Below, one piece after another: positions 6,472 through 13,164 of a DNA stretch of 21,045 nucleotides. The notes beneath the pieces are model-generated. The model saw only the letters and a program-made list of their open reading frames with translations, made no database searches and was not told the origin of the DNA. This stretch comes from an uncultured Kiritimatiellota bacterium. Its GTDB lineage: Bacteria; Verrucomicrobiota; Kiritimatiellia; RFP12; UBA1067. Every line of letters starts with the position of its first letter. Within the stretch, counting starts at the first letter, position 1. The position numbers and the translations under genes were made by a program. The stretch spans positions 1 to 21,045 of the forward strand of contig CAKUCX010000060.1 in NCBI GenBank assembly GCA_934643865.1. The letters run 5' to 3'.

Positions 6472-9039
6472 ATGGCGATTTCACTTGAGACGTTCAGGGC
6501 GTTCGCGGGGCAGGGACTCTCCGCACGGACGAAGGTCAACCTCGGCGACGAGGCGAAGACGACGCTGTCGGCGACGCGCTACGCGGGCGGGCGGCCGCTC
6601 GCCGCGCGCACGATCGTCGCCCAGGAGGAGGCCCAGGACAACATCTACGTGCGCAGCCAACTGCTGAGCGCGGTGCGCGACGCGCTCGGCGGCGAGGGCG
6701 ACGCCTACTTCCGGCAGCTTGAGGCGAAGCTCCTCGGCATCTCGGAGGCGACGCCGCAGGCGGACGCGGCGCTTGCCGCCAAACCGCTCGCCCTGCGCGA
6801 CGTGCGCGCCGCGCTCGAGGGGCTCGACGCGCGCCTTGCCCAGAAGCGGGTGGCGGCGGACTTCGCCGCGCGCGTCGACGCGGACTTTGGCGCGGCCGGC
6901 CTCTCGCCGCGCAGTCTGGAGGTCGTCCGCAGCGTCCTCCTGCCGCAGATGCAGCTGGCCCAGGCAGCCAACCCGCGCGTCGCCCTCGCCGCGCTCACGG
7001 GGCCCGGCTCGGCGTTCGCCGCGCTGATGGCCTTCGTGACGGGCCCGTCGGCTTCGATGCGCATCCCCCTCCTCGCCCAGGCGTTGCCCCCGCGCGAGGC
7101 GGCGCCGTTCCTCCGCGCCTGCGCGCTGATCGCCCCCCGTCCGCCGCAGGGCGTCGACGTCCGCCTCCACGCGGTCGCGGACCGGCTCGCGTCGCTCAAG
7201 GCGTTCACGCCCGAAAACGTCTTCAAGCTCGCCTATCCGGGCGCCGCCTGGCCGAAGGGGCTCGCGAAGGGCGTGCCGCTTTCGGAGGCGGCGCGCAAGG
7301 CGCTCGTCGACGACGGCGCGAACCGGGGCGTCCTTGCGGCGCTCCGGAAGGCGTGCAAGGCCGACGACGCCGCGCAGATGCAGGCGGCGTTCCGCCGCCT
7401 TTGCTCGCTGGCGCAGATGCTGGACCACGGCATGCGCGTCGACGACGCACTGAAGGTGCTGGATGCCCCCGCGGCCTTCCAGGCGGACATGCTGCCGCCG
7501 ATGGCGACCCTCGCGGGGGTGCAGAAGCCCGCGTTCGGCGTGGCGGAGGCCTTCGAGCAGTCGGTGAAGGACATCGGCCGCTGCCAGATCAGCGTCTCGA
7601 TCGAGCGCCGCCCGCAGGCGTGGCAGCTTTCGTCGGCCGCGCGCCTCGATGGCCATCCCTTCCAGGAAATGGCCCTCCAGGACTACCGCGCGCAGGTCGA
7701 GGCGCTCTGCGGGCCGCAGGCGAGCGAATCGATGAAGGCGAACATCTTCCTCTTCATCTCGCAGAACGGGCAGGCACTCGACGGCTTCTTCAACCAGACG
7801 CTCGGGCTCGGTTCCGACGCCTGCGCCAACTGCCACTACCGCCTTTCCGCGCAGCGGGACGGCAGCGTCGTCGTCTCGCGCGAGGCGGAAGGCCCGCAGC
7901 GCTACAACGTCCTGGCGTCCATTCGCTTCTTCCCGGACGGGCGGCAGCGCCTGGAGCGGCCGCTGAAGGTGCGCATCCACCCCGAGGTGCCCGCCGCGCG
8001 CATCCAGGACTACCAGGACAACAGGCGCACGCAGGACCTGCGCGCGGCGAACAACGACCTCAACTCCTACGTCCGGGAACGCTACGCCGCGCCGTTCGCC
8101 GACCTCTTCGAGGAGGAGATCGCGGCGCTCATGCGCACCTATCCCGCCGCCGGCCAGACGCGGGAGCAGTACCGCATGCGTGCCTGCAACATGGTCGGCG
8201 TCTACTTCTCCGAACACGCGGACGCGGCGGCGGCGTTCATGGCGTGCTCCGAAGAGGGGCGCCGCGCGCTGCTCGTCGAGGCCAAGGCGGCGTGCCTTTC
8301 CCGCACGCGCGTCAACATGGCGTCGCTGGCGATCCGCCAGCAGTGCCTTGCCGAGGCGGCGGCCGCCGTCCGAGCGGCCGCCGGCGCCGCGCCGGACGCC
8401 CCCATCGCCCTCGACCGGCTGATCGAGAAGATCTCCTATTGCCGCCTTACGGACGAGACGACCGTCGCGGACATCGAGCGGCAGTACCGCGTGCTGAAGG
8501 AGGCGTTCGTCAAGGAGCGGGCCGACGTCTTCGCGTTCATCCGCGAAGAGGCCGCGCGCAGCCCGGAGGCGATGCCTGCGGACCTGCGCGACGCCCTGCT
8601 CCTTGAGGCGCGGGAACGCCCCCGCCTCGCGCGCGACGGCCTTGAGGCCGCGCTTGCGCTTGCCCGCGCGCTCGTCGCCCAGCCCCTTCCGGACGCCGCG
8701 CAGGGGCCGGACGCGCTGCGGGACCTCATGAAGGGCTTCGGGCGGACGGTGCGCACGGCGTTCGCCGCGCTCGACCCGTCGCGCTTCGGCGCCGAGCAGC
8801 TGGGCAACATGCTCACGCTCGCCGTGCTCACGCTCGCCCTTTCGCGCCGCGCGCAGCTCGCGCCGCTCGTCGAGGGGCTTTCGGACGAGGCGTGCGGCGG
8901 CCTCATGGCGGCGCTGACCCCGCCCGACCGCGGCACCTCGCCGCACGTCACGGCGGACGAGCAGCGCGCGGATCTGGAGCTGACCTACGCGAAGACGGTC
9001 TTCGGCTCGCTCCTGCAGGAACTCCGGCCGTCGGCCTAG
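6472..9039 (+). CDS. Large mostly helical protein of unknown function, possible type III secretion substrate
   Basis: 855 residues, no signal peptide and no membrane span. AAAGGAG at 6459-6465 lies 6 nt before the ATG, which fixes the start. No enzyme family was recognised. The first 50 residues are rich in Ser/Thr/Ala and lack charge clustering, as is common for type III export signals, but that is weak evidence. Residues 60-115 hold a patterned block V-R-S-Q-L-L-S-A-V-R-D-A-L-G-G-E then K-P-L-A-L-R-D-V-R-A-A-L. I associate this arrangement with a large paralogous group of uncharacterised proteins in T3SS-bearing Lentisphaerae/Kiritimatiellae, from memory and unverified. The centre (~440-530) is more beta-like and contains C-A-N-C-H, and the rest is helical. 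It sits 34 bp upstream of sctT on the same strand. Functional alternatives (chaperone, scaffold, toxin) cannot be excluded. Confidence 0.8.
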   Translation: MAISLETFRAFAGQGLSARTKVNLGDEAKTTLSATRYAGGRPLAARTIVAQEEAQDNIYVRSQLLSAVRDALGGEGDAYFRQLEAKLLGISEATPQADAALAAKPLALRDVRAALEGLDARLAQKRVAADFAARVDADFGAAGLSPRSLEVVRSVLLPQMQLAQAANPRVALAALTGPGSAFAALMAFVTGPSASMRIPLLAQALPPREAAPFLRACALIAPRPPQGVDVRLHAVADRLASLKAFTPENVFKLAYPGAAWPKGLAKGVPLSEAARKALVDDGANRGVLAALRKACKADDAAQMQAAFRRLCSLAQMLDHGMRVDDALKVLDAPAAFQADMLPPMATLAGVQKPAFGVAEAFEQSVKDIGRCQISVSIERRPQAWQLSSAARLDGHPFQEMALQDYRAQVEALCGPQASESMKANIFLFISQNGQALDGFFNQTLGLGSDACANCHYRLSAQRDGSVVVSREAEGPQRYNVLASIRFFPDGRQRLERPLKVRIHPEVPAARIQDYQDNRRTQDLRAANNDLNSYVRERYAAPFADLFEEEIAALMRTYPAAGQTREQYRMRACNMVGVYFSEHADAAAAFMACSEEGRRALLVEAKAACLSRTRVNMASLAIRQQCLAEAAAAVRAAAGAAPDAPIALDRLIEKISYCRLTDETTVADIERQYRVLKEAFVKERADVFAFIREEAARSPEAMPADLRDALLLEARERPRLARDGLEAALALARALVAQPLPDAAQGPDALRDLMKGFGRTVRTAFAALDPSRFGAEQLGNMLTLAVLTLALSRRAQLAPLVEGLSDEACGGLMAALTPPDRGTSPHVTADEQRADLELTYAKTVFGSLLQELRPSA

Positions 9040-9056
9040 CCCCCCCCTCCGGGGGA

Positions 9057-9067
9057 TGTGCTATACT
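9057..9067 (+). promoter_or_regulatory. Extended -10 promoter of sctT, leaderless layout
   Basis: TGTGCTATACT has its -10 hexamer TATACT at 9062-9067. The expected start, about 7 nt after the hexamer, is 9074, exactly the A of the sctT ATG. No -35 is visible; the upstream sequence is a C8-T-CC-G5 run. There is no Shine-Dalgarno site before the ATG. Confidence 0.75.
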
Positions 9068-9073
9068 TCCCGC

Positions 9074-9856
9074 ATGGCCTATCTGGACTACCATCGCCTG
9101 ATTCTCGCGCTCGCCCTGGCGGCCGTGCGCATCGGGGCGGCATTCATGCTCTGCCCCGCCTTTGGCGAGGCGATGATCACGGGGACGGCGCGGCGCGTGG
9201 CGATCCTCGCCTTCGCGGTGCTGGCCGTACCGCACGTCCTCGCGACGATGCCGCCGGGCGAACCGAGCTGGGGGGCGCTCGCGGCCGTCGGCGTGAAGGA
9301 GGTGGCGGTGGGCCTCCTGATCGGGTTCTTTTCGGCGGTGCCGTTCTGGGTGGCCGAGAACGTGGGGAACTTCATCGACAACCAGCGCGGGGCGACGATG
9401 GGCGAGGTCTATTCGCCGCTTTCGGGCTCGCAGGAGTCGACGACGGGGCTCTTCTTCTCGCAGATCGTCTCGACGATCTTCTTCGTCTCGGGGGCCGTTT
9501 TCGTCTTCCTGGGCGCGCTCTACGCGAGCTTCGGGATCTGGCCGGTCTTCGGCTCGGGCCTGTCGTTCGCGCCGGACGCCCCGGTGCGCCTCCTCGGGGC
9601 GGTGGACGGGATGCTCAAGACGACGGTCGTCATCGCCGCGCCCGTCATCATCCTCATGTTCCTCGCGACGATCGGGCTGGGGTTCGTGAACCGCACGGCG
9701 CCGCAGCTGAACGTGTTCTTCCTCTCGATGCCGGTGAAGTCCGCCCTCGGCGTCGCGATGCTGATCGTCTACCTGCCGTTCGTCCTGGACAAGCTCATGT
9801 ACGCGGAGGAGGGGCAGATCCTCCGCCCCGTCCTCGAACTCCTCGCGCGGCCCTGA
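9074..9856 (+). CDS. sctT: Type III secretion export apparatus protein SctT (YscT/SpaR/FliR family)
   Basis: 260 residues, the family's usual size. The start is placed at 9074 (M-A-Y-L-D-Y) rather than the in-frame ATG at 9056, because the latter lies inside the promoter. It is an inner-membrane component of the export gate with SctR and SctS. Hydrophobic segments cover about residues 8-28, 40-57, 72-92, 125-158, 183-204 and 220-238. The diagnostic non-flagellar signature is F-I-D-N-Q-R-G-A-T (100-108), followed by the S-P-L-S-G region (114-118), W-P (156-157) and N-R-x-A-P-Q-L-N-V-F-F-L-S-M-P-V-K (206-222). The D-N-Q-R-G motif favours SctT over flagellar FliR. No other T3SS structural gene is in the window, so its partners are presumably elsewhere. 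Confidence 0.93.
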   Translation: MAYLDYHRLILALALAAVRIGAAFMLCPAFGEAMITGTARRVAILAFAVLAVPHVLATMPPGEPSWGALAAVGVKEVAVGLLIGFFSAVPFWVAENVGNFIDNQRGATMGEVYSPLSGSQESTTGLFFSQIVSTIFFVSGAVFVFLGALYASFGIWPVFGSGLSFAPDAPVRLLGAVDGMLKTTVVIAAPVIILMFLATIGLGFVNRTAPQLNVFFLSMPVKSALGVAMLIVYLPFVLDKLMYAEEGQILRPVLELLARP

Positions 9857-9886
9857 TGCGTTCCTCGCGCCCGGCGTCCGCCCGTT

Positions 9887-9897
9887 TGTGCTATACT
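9887..9897 (+). promoter_or_regulatory. Extended -10 promoter of nagA, nearly leaderless
   Basis: TGTGCTATACT is identical to the element before sctT, with -10 hexamer TATACT at 9892-9897. The expected transcription start is near 9904, 3 nt before the ATG at 9907. No recognisable -35 and no Shine-Dalgarno site are present. Confidence 0.78.
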
Positions 9898-9906
9898 GGC
9901 GGCGTC

Positions 9907-11058
9907 ATGAGAACGCTGATCCGCAATGCGCACGTTGTGAGTCCGGGCATCGACCTCAAAAAGGCGTCCGTTGTCCTTGAAGCGGGCGTCGTCCAGTCCG
10001 TCACGACGAAGGCCGTGGCCAAGGCCGGCTTCGATGCCGTCGTCGACGCGCGGGGAAGGTATCTCGTCCCCGGCTTCATCGACGTCCACACGCACGGCGC
10101 GGACGGGCACGACGTCTGCGACGCGACGCCGGAGGCCATCGCGGCCATCGCCGCCGCGAAGCTCGCCGAAGGCTGCACGAGCTTCCTGCCGACGACGCTC
10201 ACCGTCGCGAACAGGACGCTGAAGGCGGCGGCGCGGGCCGTGGCGGCCTATCGGCGGGACATGCGCTTCGCGAAGGCGCTCGGCCTTCACCTCGAAGGGC
10301 CGTTCATCAACCCCGCGTGCTGCGGCGCGCAGAACCCCGCGTTCGTGCGCAGGCCGAGCATCCGGGAGGTGCAGGGCATCGCCGCGATTTTCCCCGTGAA
10401 GCTCGTGAGCTTCGCGCCCGAGATGAAGGGCGGGACGGCGTTCGCAGCGGCGTGCCGCGACCACGGCATCGTGCCGAGCTGCGGGCATACGGGTGCGACG
10501 TTCGCGCAGTTCCTGCCGGCATACGACGCGGGGCTGCGGCACCTGACGCACTTCTGCAACCAGATGACGAAGCTCCACCACCGCGAAATCGGCATCGTCG
10601 GCGCGGGGTTCCTGCTGGACGACCTCGACACCGAGGTCATCTGCGACCGTATCCACCTCTGCGACGACATGCTGCGCCTCGTCTTCTGGAAGCGCGACCT
10701 CGCGCACGTGCAGATGATCACGGACTCGCTCCGCTGCTCGCATTGTCCGGACGGCTACGCCTTCGAGATGGGCGGGCTCAAGGTCGCCCTCAAGGGGGGC
10801 GAGGCGCGCCTCGTCGAGGGGGGAAACCTCGCCGGGTCCACGCTTTGGATGAACCGGGGCCTCCGCAACCTCGTGGAGGTGACGGGGCTTGCGCTGAAGG
10901 ACCTCATCCGCGTGACAAGCTGGAACCAGGCGATTGAACTGGGCCTCGGTTCGTCCCTCGGAAAGGTCGAGAAGGGCTACACGGCCGACCTCGCGCTCCT
11001 CGACCCGGAGACGTTCGACGTCTGCGCCGTCTTCGTGGACGGTGTTCAGAAGATGTGA
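9907..11058 (+). CDS. nagA: N-acetylglucosamine-6-phosphate deacetylase
   Basis: 383 residues, normal length. It removes the acetyl group from GlcNAc-6-phosphate, giving glucosamine-6-phosphate and acetate, in amino-sugar catabolism and peptidoglycan recycling. It is an amidohydrolase-superfamily TIM barrel. The metal-site motif is G-F-I-D-V-H-T-H-G (H61, H63). The metal ligand Glu lies in H-L-E-G-P-F (E130), with further His ligands in G-H-T (H194) and H-L-T-H-F-C-N-Q-M (H215). Substrate-site residues appear in L-H-H-R-E (225-227) and D-R-I-H (H250), and the catalytic Asp in I-T-D-S (D273). Several positions diverge from typical NagA: A-C-C-G-A-Q-N-P has Gln142 where His is usual, and T-D-S-L replaces T-D-A-M. 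A weak hairpin plus T7 follows the stop. It is transcribed alone and its GlcN-6-P deaminase partner is not in the window. Confidence 0.92.
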   Translation: MRTLIRNAHVVSPGIDLKKASVVLEAGVVQSVTTKAVAKAGFDAVVDARGRYLVPGFIDVHTHGADGHDVCDATPEAIAAIAAAKLAEGCTSFLPTTLTVANRTLKAAARAVAAYRRDMRFAKALGLHLEGPFINPACCGAQNPAFVRRPSIREVQGIAAIFPVKLVSFAPEMKGGTAFAAACRDHGIVPSCGHTGATFAQFLPAYDAGLRHLTHFCNQMTKLHHREIGIVGAGFLLDDLDTEVICDRIHLCDDMLRLVFWKRDLAHVQMITDSLRCSHCPDGYAFEMGGLKVALKGGEARLVEGGNLAGSTLWMNRGLRNLVEVTGLALKDLIRVTSWNQAIELGLGSSLGKVEKGYTADLALLDPETFDVCAVFVDGVQKM

Positions 11059-11070
11059 CGGCGGACGCCT

Positions 11071-11090
11071 TGGGGCAGTCCCATTTTTTT
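11071..11090 (+). terminator. Weak intrinsic terminator after nagA
   Basis: TGGG (11071-11074) can pair with CCCA (11080-11083) over a 5-nt loop, followed by seven T at 11084-11090. The stem is short (4 bp), but the T run is exceptional for this GC-rich window and lies 13 nt past the nagA stop. Confidence 0.5.
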
Positions 11091-11112
11091 CGTTTCGCCC
11101 GTCCGTTTCGGC

Positions 11113-11166
11113 TTGCCTTTCGCCCTCATATCCTGTATGCTTGTGCGAACTGGAAGCCAGTAGAAT
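11113..11166 (+). promoter_or_regulatory. Promoter region of pal operon
   Basis: An AT-richer stretch precedes pal. Two hexamer choices fit: TTGCCT (11113-11118) with TATGCT (11136-11141) at 17-bp spacing and a TG two bases upstream of the -10 (T11134-G11135), or TAGAAT (11161-11166) nearer the gene with no convincing -35. Either would give an mRNA leader that includes the pal Shine-Dalgarno site at 11186-11191. Confidence 0.5.
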
Positions 11167-11199
11167 CTTCACGCGATTTAACACGAAGGAGTCACGAAA

Positions 11200-11811
11200 A
11201 TGAAATGTTCCATGATGAGGGCGATTGCGGTGTGCGGCATGCTTGCGTTCGCGGTGGCCGGCTGCAAGTACGATGACGACGAGACGGGGGCCGGCACGGG
11301 CGACGCGGCCGTCGCAAGCGACGTCGCGACGGACGGCAGCGAGGCGGCGACGGGGTCTGACGTCGCGACGGACGTGGGCGCGGTTGACACGAACGCCGAT
11401 TCAAGTTCGCTCGACGCGGCCATTGGCAACACGCCGTTCGACCAGGACCCGAACTACGCGCGCTGCACGGACGTCGAGTTCGCCCCGGTCTACTTCGGCT
11501 TCGACGCTTCGGCTCTTCCTTCGGGCGAGATGGCCAAGATCGAGGCCGTCGCCCAGCACCTCCAGAGCAAGCCGGATCGCGTCGTGATCGTCGAGGGCAA
11601 CTGCGACGAGCGCGGCTCGAACGAGTACAACCTCTCGCTCGGCGACCTGCGCGCGACCTCGATCCGCACGTACCTTGAGACGATCGGCATTGCGCCGAAC
11701 CGCATCCAGACGAAGAGCTACGGCGAGGAGAAGCCCGCCGTCATTGGCCACGACGAGAGCGCGTGGGCGAAGAACCGCCGCGGCGAGTTCGCGATCTTCC
11801 AGCACAAGTAG
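11200..11811 (+). CDS. pal: Peptidoglycan-associated lipoprotein (OmpA-like)
   Basis: 203 residues, with AAGGAG (11186-11191) 8 nt upstream. It has a lipoprotein signal peptide with lipobox V-A-G-C (Cys22). Lys follows the Cys, so no Asp+2 retention signal, consistent with outer-membrane sorting. Residues 23-90 are an acidic Ala/Asp/Thr-rich linker with S-D-V-A-T-D twice (40-45, 53-58). Residues ~95-203 form an OmpA C-terminal domain with V-Y-F-G-F-D (97-102), G-N-C-D-E-R-G-S-N-E-Y-N (133-144; Asn where Pal often has His), L-S-L-G-D-L-R-A (145-152, including the Arg that with Asp136 binds diaminopimelate) and K-N-R-R (191-194). It would tether the outer membrane to peptidoglycan as part of Tol-Pal. 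No tol genes are in the window, and tat genes follow after 25 bp. Confidence 0.93.
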   Translation: MKCSMMRAIAVCGMLAFAVAGCKYDDDETGAGTGDAAVASDVATDGSEAATGSDVATDVGAVDTNADSSSLDAAIGNTPFDQDPNYARCTDVEFAPVYFGFDASALPSGEMAKIEAVAQHLQSKPDRVVIVEGNCDERGSNEYNLSLGDLRATSIRTYLETIGIAPNRIQTKSYGEEKPAVIGHDESAWAKNRRGEFAIFQHK

Positions 11812-11836
11812 CCTTGTCCAGAAGCGGTCTGGAGAG

Positions 11837-12370
11837 ATGACAGTCGCGTTCATCTTCGATTCCGTTGGAGGCACCGAGTGGCTTGTTCTGCTCGGTGTCA
11901 TTCTTATTGTCGTCGGTCCGAAGAACCTGCCCGCCGCCGCGCGCAAGTTCGGGCAGATCACCGCGCAGCTGCGGCGCGCGGCCGACGAGTTCAAGCGGCA
12001 GGTCCTCTCCATGGACGAGGAGATCCGCAACACGGTCGAGGAGGCCGTTCGGGTCGACGACGGCGGGACGCCGAAGGACGGGGAGGCCGCCGCGCCGGCC
12101 CCGGACGGGACGCCCGCCGACGACGGCACAGACCGCGCGGCGGCCGAGACCGACTACTACGGCGAGGACAACCCCTATCCGGGGCACGAGTTCTACGACG
12201 AGACGCAGTATCAGGGCGCTCCCGAGGAGGCCGTGGCGTCCGCCGAGCCCGCCGCCGAGCCGCCGCCCGCGCCCGAGACGCCGAAGGCCGACCCCTACGC
12301 GATCACGATCACCGTGACGACGGCCGCGGACGGGCAGAAGCAGAAGAAGGGCAAGGGCAAACAGGCATGA
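11837..12370 (+). CDS. tatB: Sec-independent translocase subunit TatA/TatB
   Basis: 177 residues. The only in-frame start after the pal stop is the ATG at 11837. The GGAGAG just before it is unusually close (about 2 nt), so initiation is probably helped by translation of pal ending 25 bp upstream. There is one N-terminal membrane helix (about 14-27, T-E-W-L-V-L-L-G-V-I-L-I-V-V), then the hinge G-P-K-N-L-P (27-32) and an amphipathic helix (A-A-A-R-K-F-G-Q-I-T-A-Q-L-R-R). The Glu at the start of the helix, the G-P-x-x-L-P hinge and the long acidic Pro/Ala-rich tail favour TatB. A dual-function TatA/B cannot be excluded, as no second copy is in the window. The tail ends in a Lys/Gly-rich segment. 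The stop overlaps the tatC ATG. Confidence 0.88.
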   Translation: MTVAFIFDSVGGTEWLVLLGVILIVVGPKNLPAAARKFGQITAQLRRAADEFKRQVLSMDEEIRNTVEEAVRVDDGGTPKDGEAAAPAPDGTPADDGTDRAAAETDYYGEDNPYPGHEFYDETQYQGAPEEAVASAEPAAEPPPAPETPKADPYAITITVTTAADGQKQKKGKGKQA

Positions 12371-13164
12371 AGGTGCGTCCGCTCCTGAAGAACCCCGACG
12401 AGTACAACGACCCGCCGCGTCCGTTTTTCGAACATATCGTCGCGCTCCGCGCCTGCCTCATCCACGCCGGCCTCGCGTGGGTCGTCTGCTGCATCGCCGC
12501 CGGCTGCTGCTCGCCGACGGTCCTCCGCTGGCTCAAGGCCCCGGCGGACGCCCTCGTCCAGGCGGGCCGCATCGAGATCGTGAGCCTCAACATCACGGGC
12601 GGCTTCAGCCAGATCATGTCCATCGCGCTCTGGGGTGGCACGGCGCTTAGCTTCCCCTTCGTGATGTACTTCGCGCTGCGCTTCATCTTCCCCGCGCTTA
12701 CGAAGCGCGAGAAGGTGGCGATCCTCTTCTTCCTCCTGGCGGGCTCGGCGCTCTTCGGCGTCGGCGTGAGCTTCGCCTTCGGCCAGCTCGCGCCGAACGT
12801 GGTCAACTTCTTCGACCTCGTCAACAAGTGGGTCGGCCTCTCCGTCACGCAGGTCCAGGTGGAGGACTACGTGCCGCTCATCCTCAAGCTCGTCCTCGCC
12901 TTCGGCCTCGTCTTCCAGATCCCGCTCATCCTCTTCGTCCTCGGCTGGCTGGGCGTCATTTCGTCCGACACGCTGCGCGCCTGGCGCAAGTTCGCGATCG
13001 TGCTCGCCTTCTTCCTCGGCATGGTCCTCACGCCGCCGGACCCGATGAGCCAGATCGTGATGGCCCTGCCGCTCTGCCTCCTCTACGAGGCCAGCATCTG
13101 GGCCGTCTGGCTGAAGGAGACGTGCTCCGGCGAGCGGTGGAGGCGCGGCAAGGAGGCGAAGTGA
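12367..13164 (+). CDS. tatC: Sec-independent protein translocase TatC
   Basis: 265 residues. The ATG overlaps the tatB stop (ATGA at 12367-12370). This is the core receptor of the twin-arginine translocase in the inner membrane, binding signal peptides of folded proteins. There are six membrane segments, at about 29-50, 78-102, 118-145, 168-193, 207-222 and 230-250. Conserved features are F-F-E-H-I-x-x-L-R near the N-terminus (20-28), the periplasmic Glu166 region, F-G-x-x-F-Q-x-P (179-186) and L-T-P-P-D-P-M-S-Q (221-229) with a downstream P-L-x-L-L-Y-E. The N-terminal cytosolic extension is slightly longer than usual. The stop overlaps the GTG of the next gene (GTGA). Confidence 0.96.
   Translation: MKVRPLLKNPDEYNDPPRPFFEHIVALRACLIHAGLAWVVCCIAAGCCSPTVLRWLKAPADALVQAGRIEIVSLNITGGFSQIMSIALWGGTALSFPFVMYFALRFIFPALTKREKVAILFFLLAGSALFGVGVSFAFGQLAPNVVNFFDLVNKWVGLSVTQVQVEDYVPLILKLVLAFGLVFQIPLILFVLGWLGVISSDTLRAWRKFAIVLAFFLGMVLTPPDPMSQIVMALPLCLLYEASIWAVWLKETCSGERWRRGKEAK

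Noticed and set aside
7820..7850. C-A-N-C-H in the 855-residue protein as a haem-binding site
   Set aside because: A cytochrome c site needs C-x-x-C-H in an exported protein, and there is no signal peptide and no distal ligand context. Chance occurrence is more likely.
6481..8946. Minus-strand open frame of 821 codons
   Set aside because: It mirrors the 855-residue plus-strand gene. It is Arg-rich with no recognisable domain and has no promoter or ribosome site.
9056..9073. In-frame ATG at 9056 as the start of sctT
   Set aside because: It lies inside the TGTGCTATACT promoter and would add M-C-Y-T-S-R, which is not family-like. The ATG at 9074 fits the predicted transcription start.
11142..11151. 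TGTGCGAACT before pal as a promoter copy
   Set aside because: It lacks a base compared with TGTGCTAAACT, so the hexamer would be out of register. Better hexamers lie on either side.
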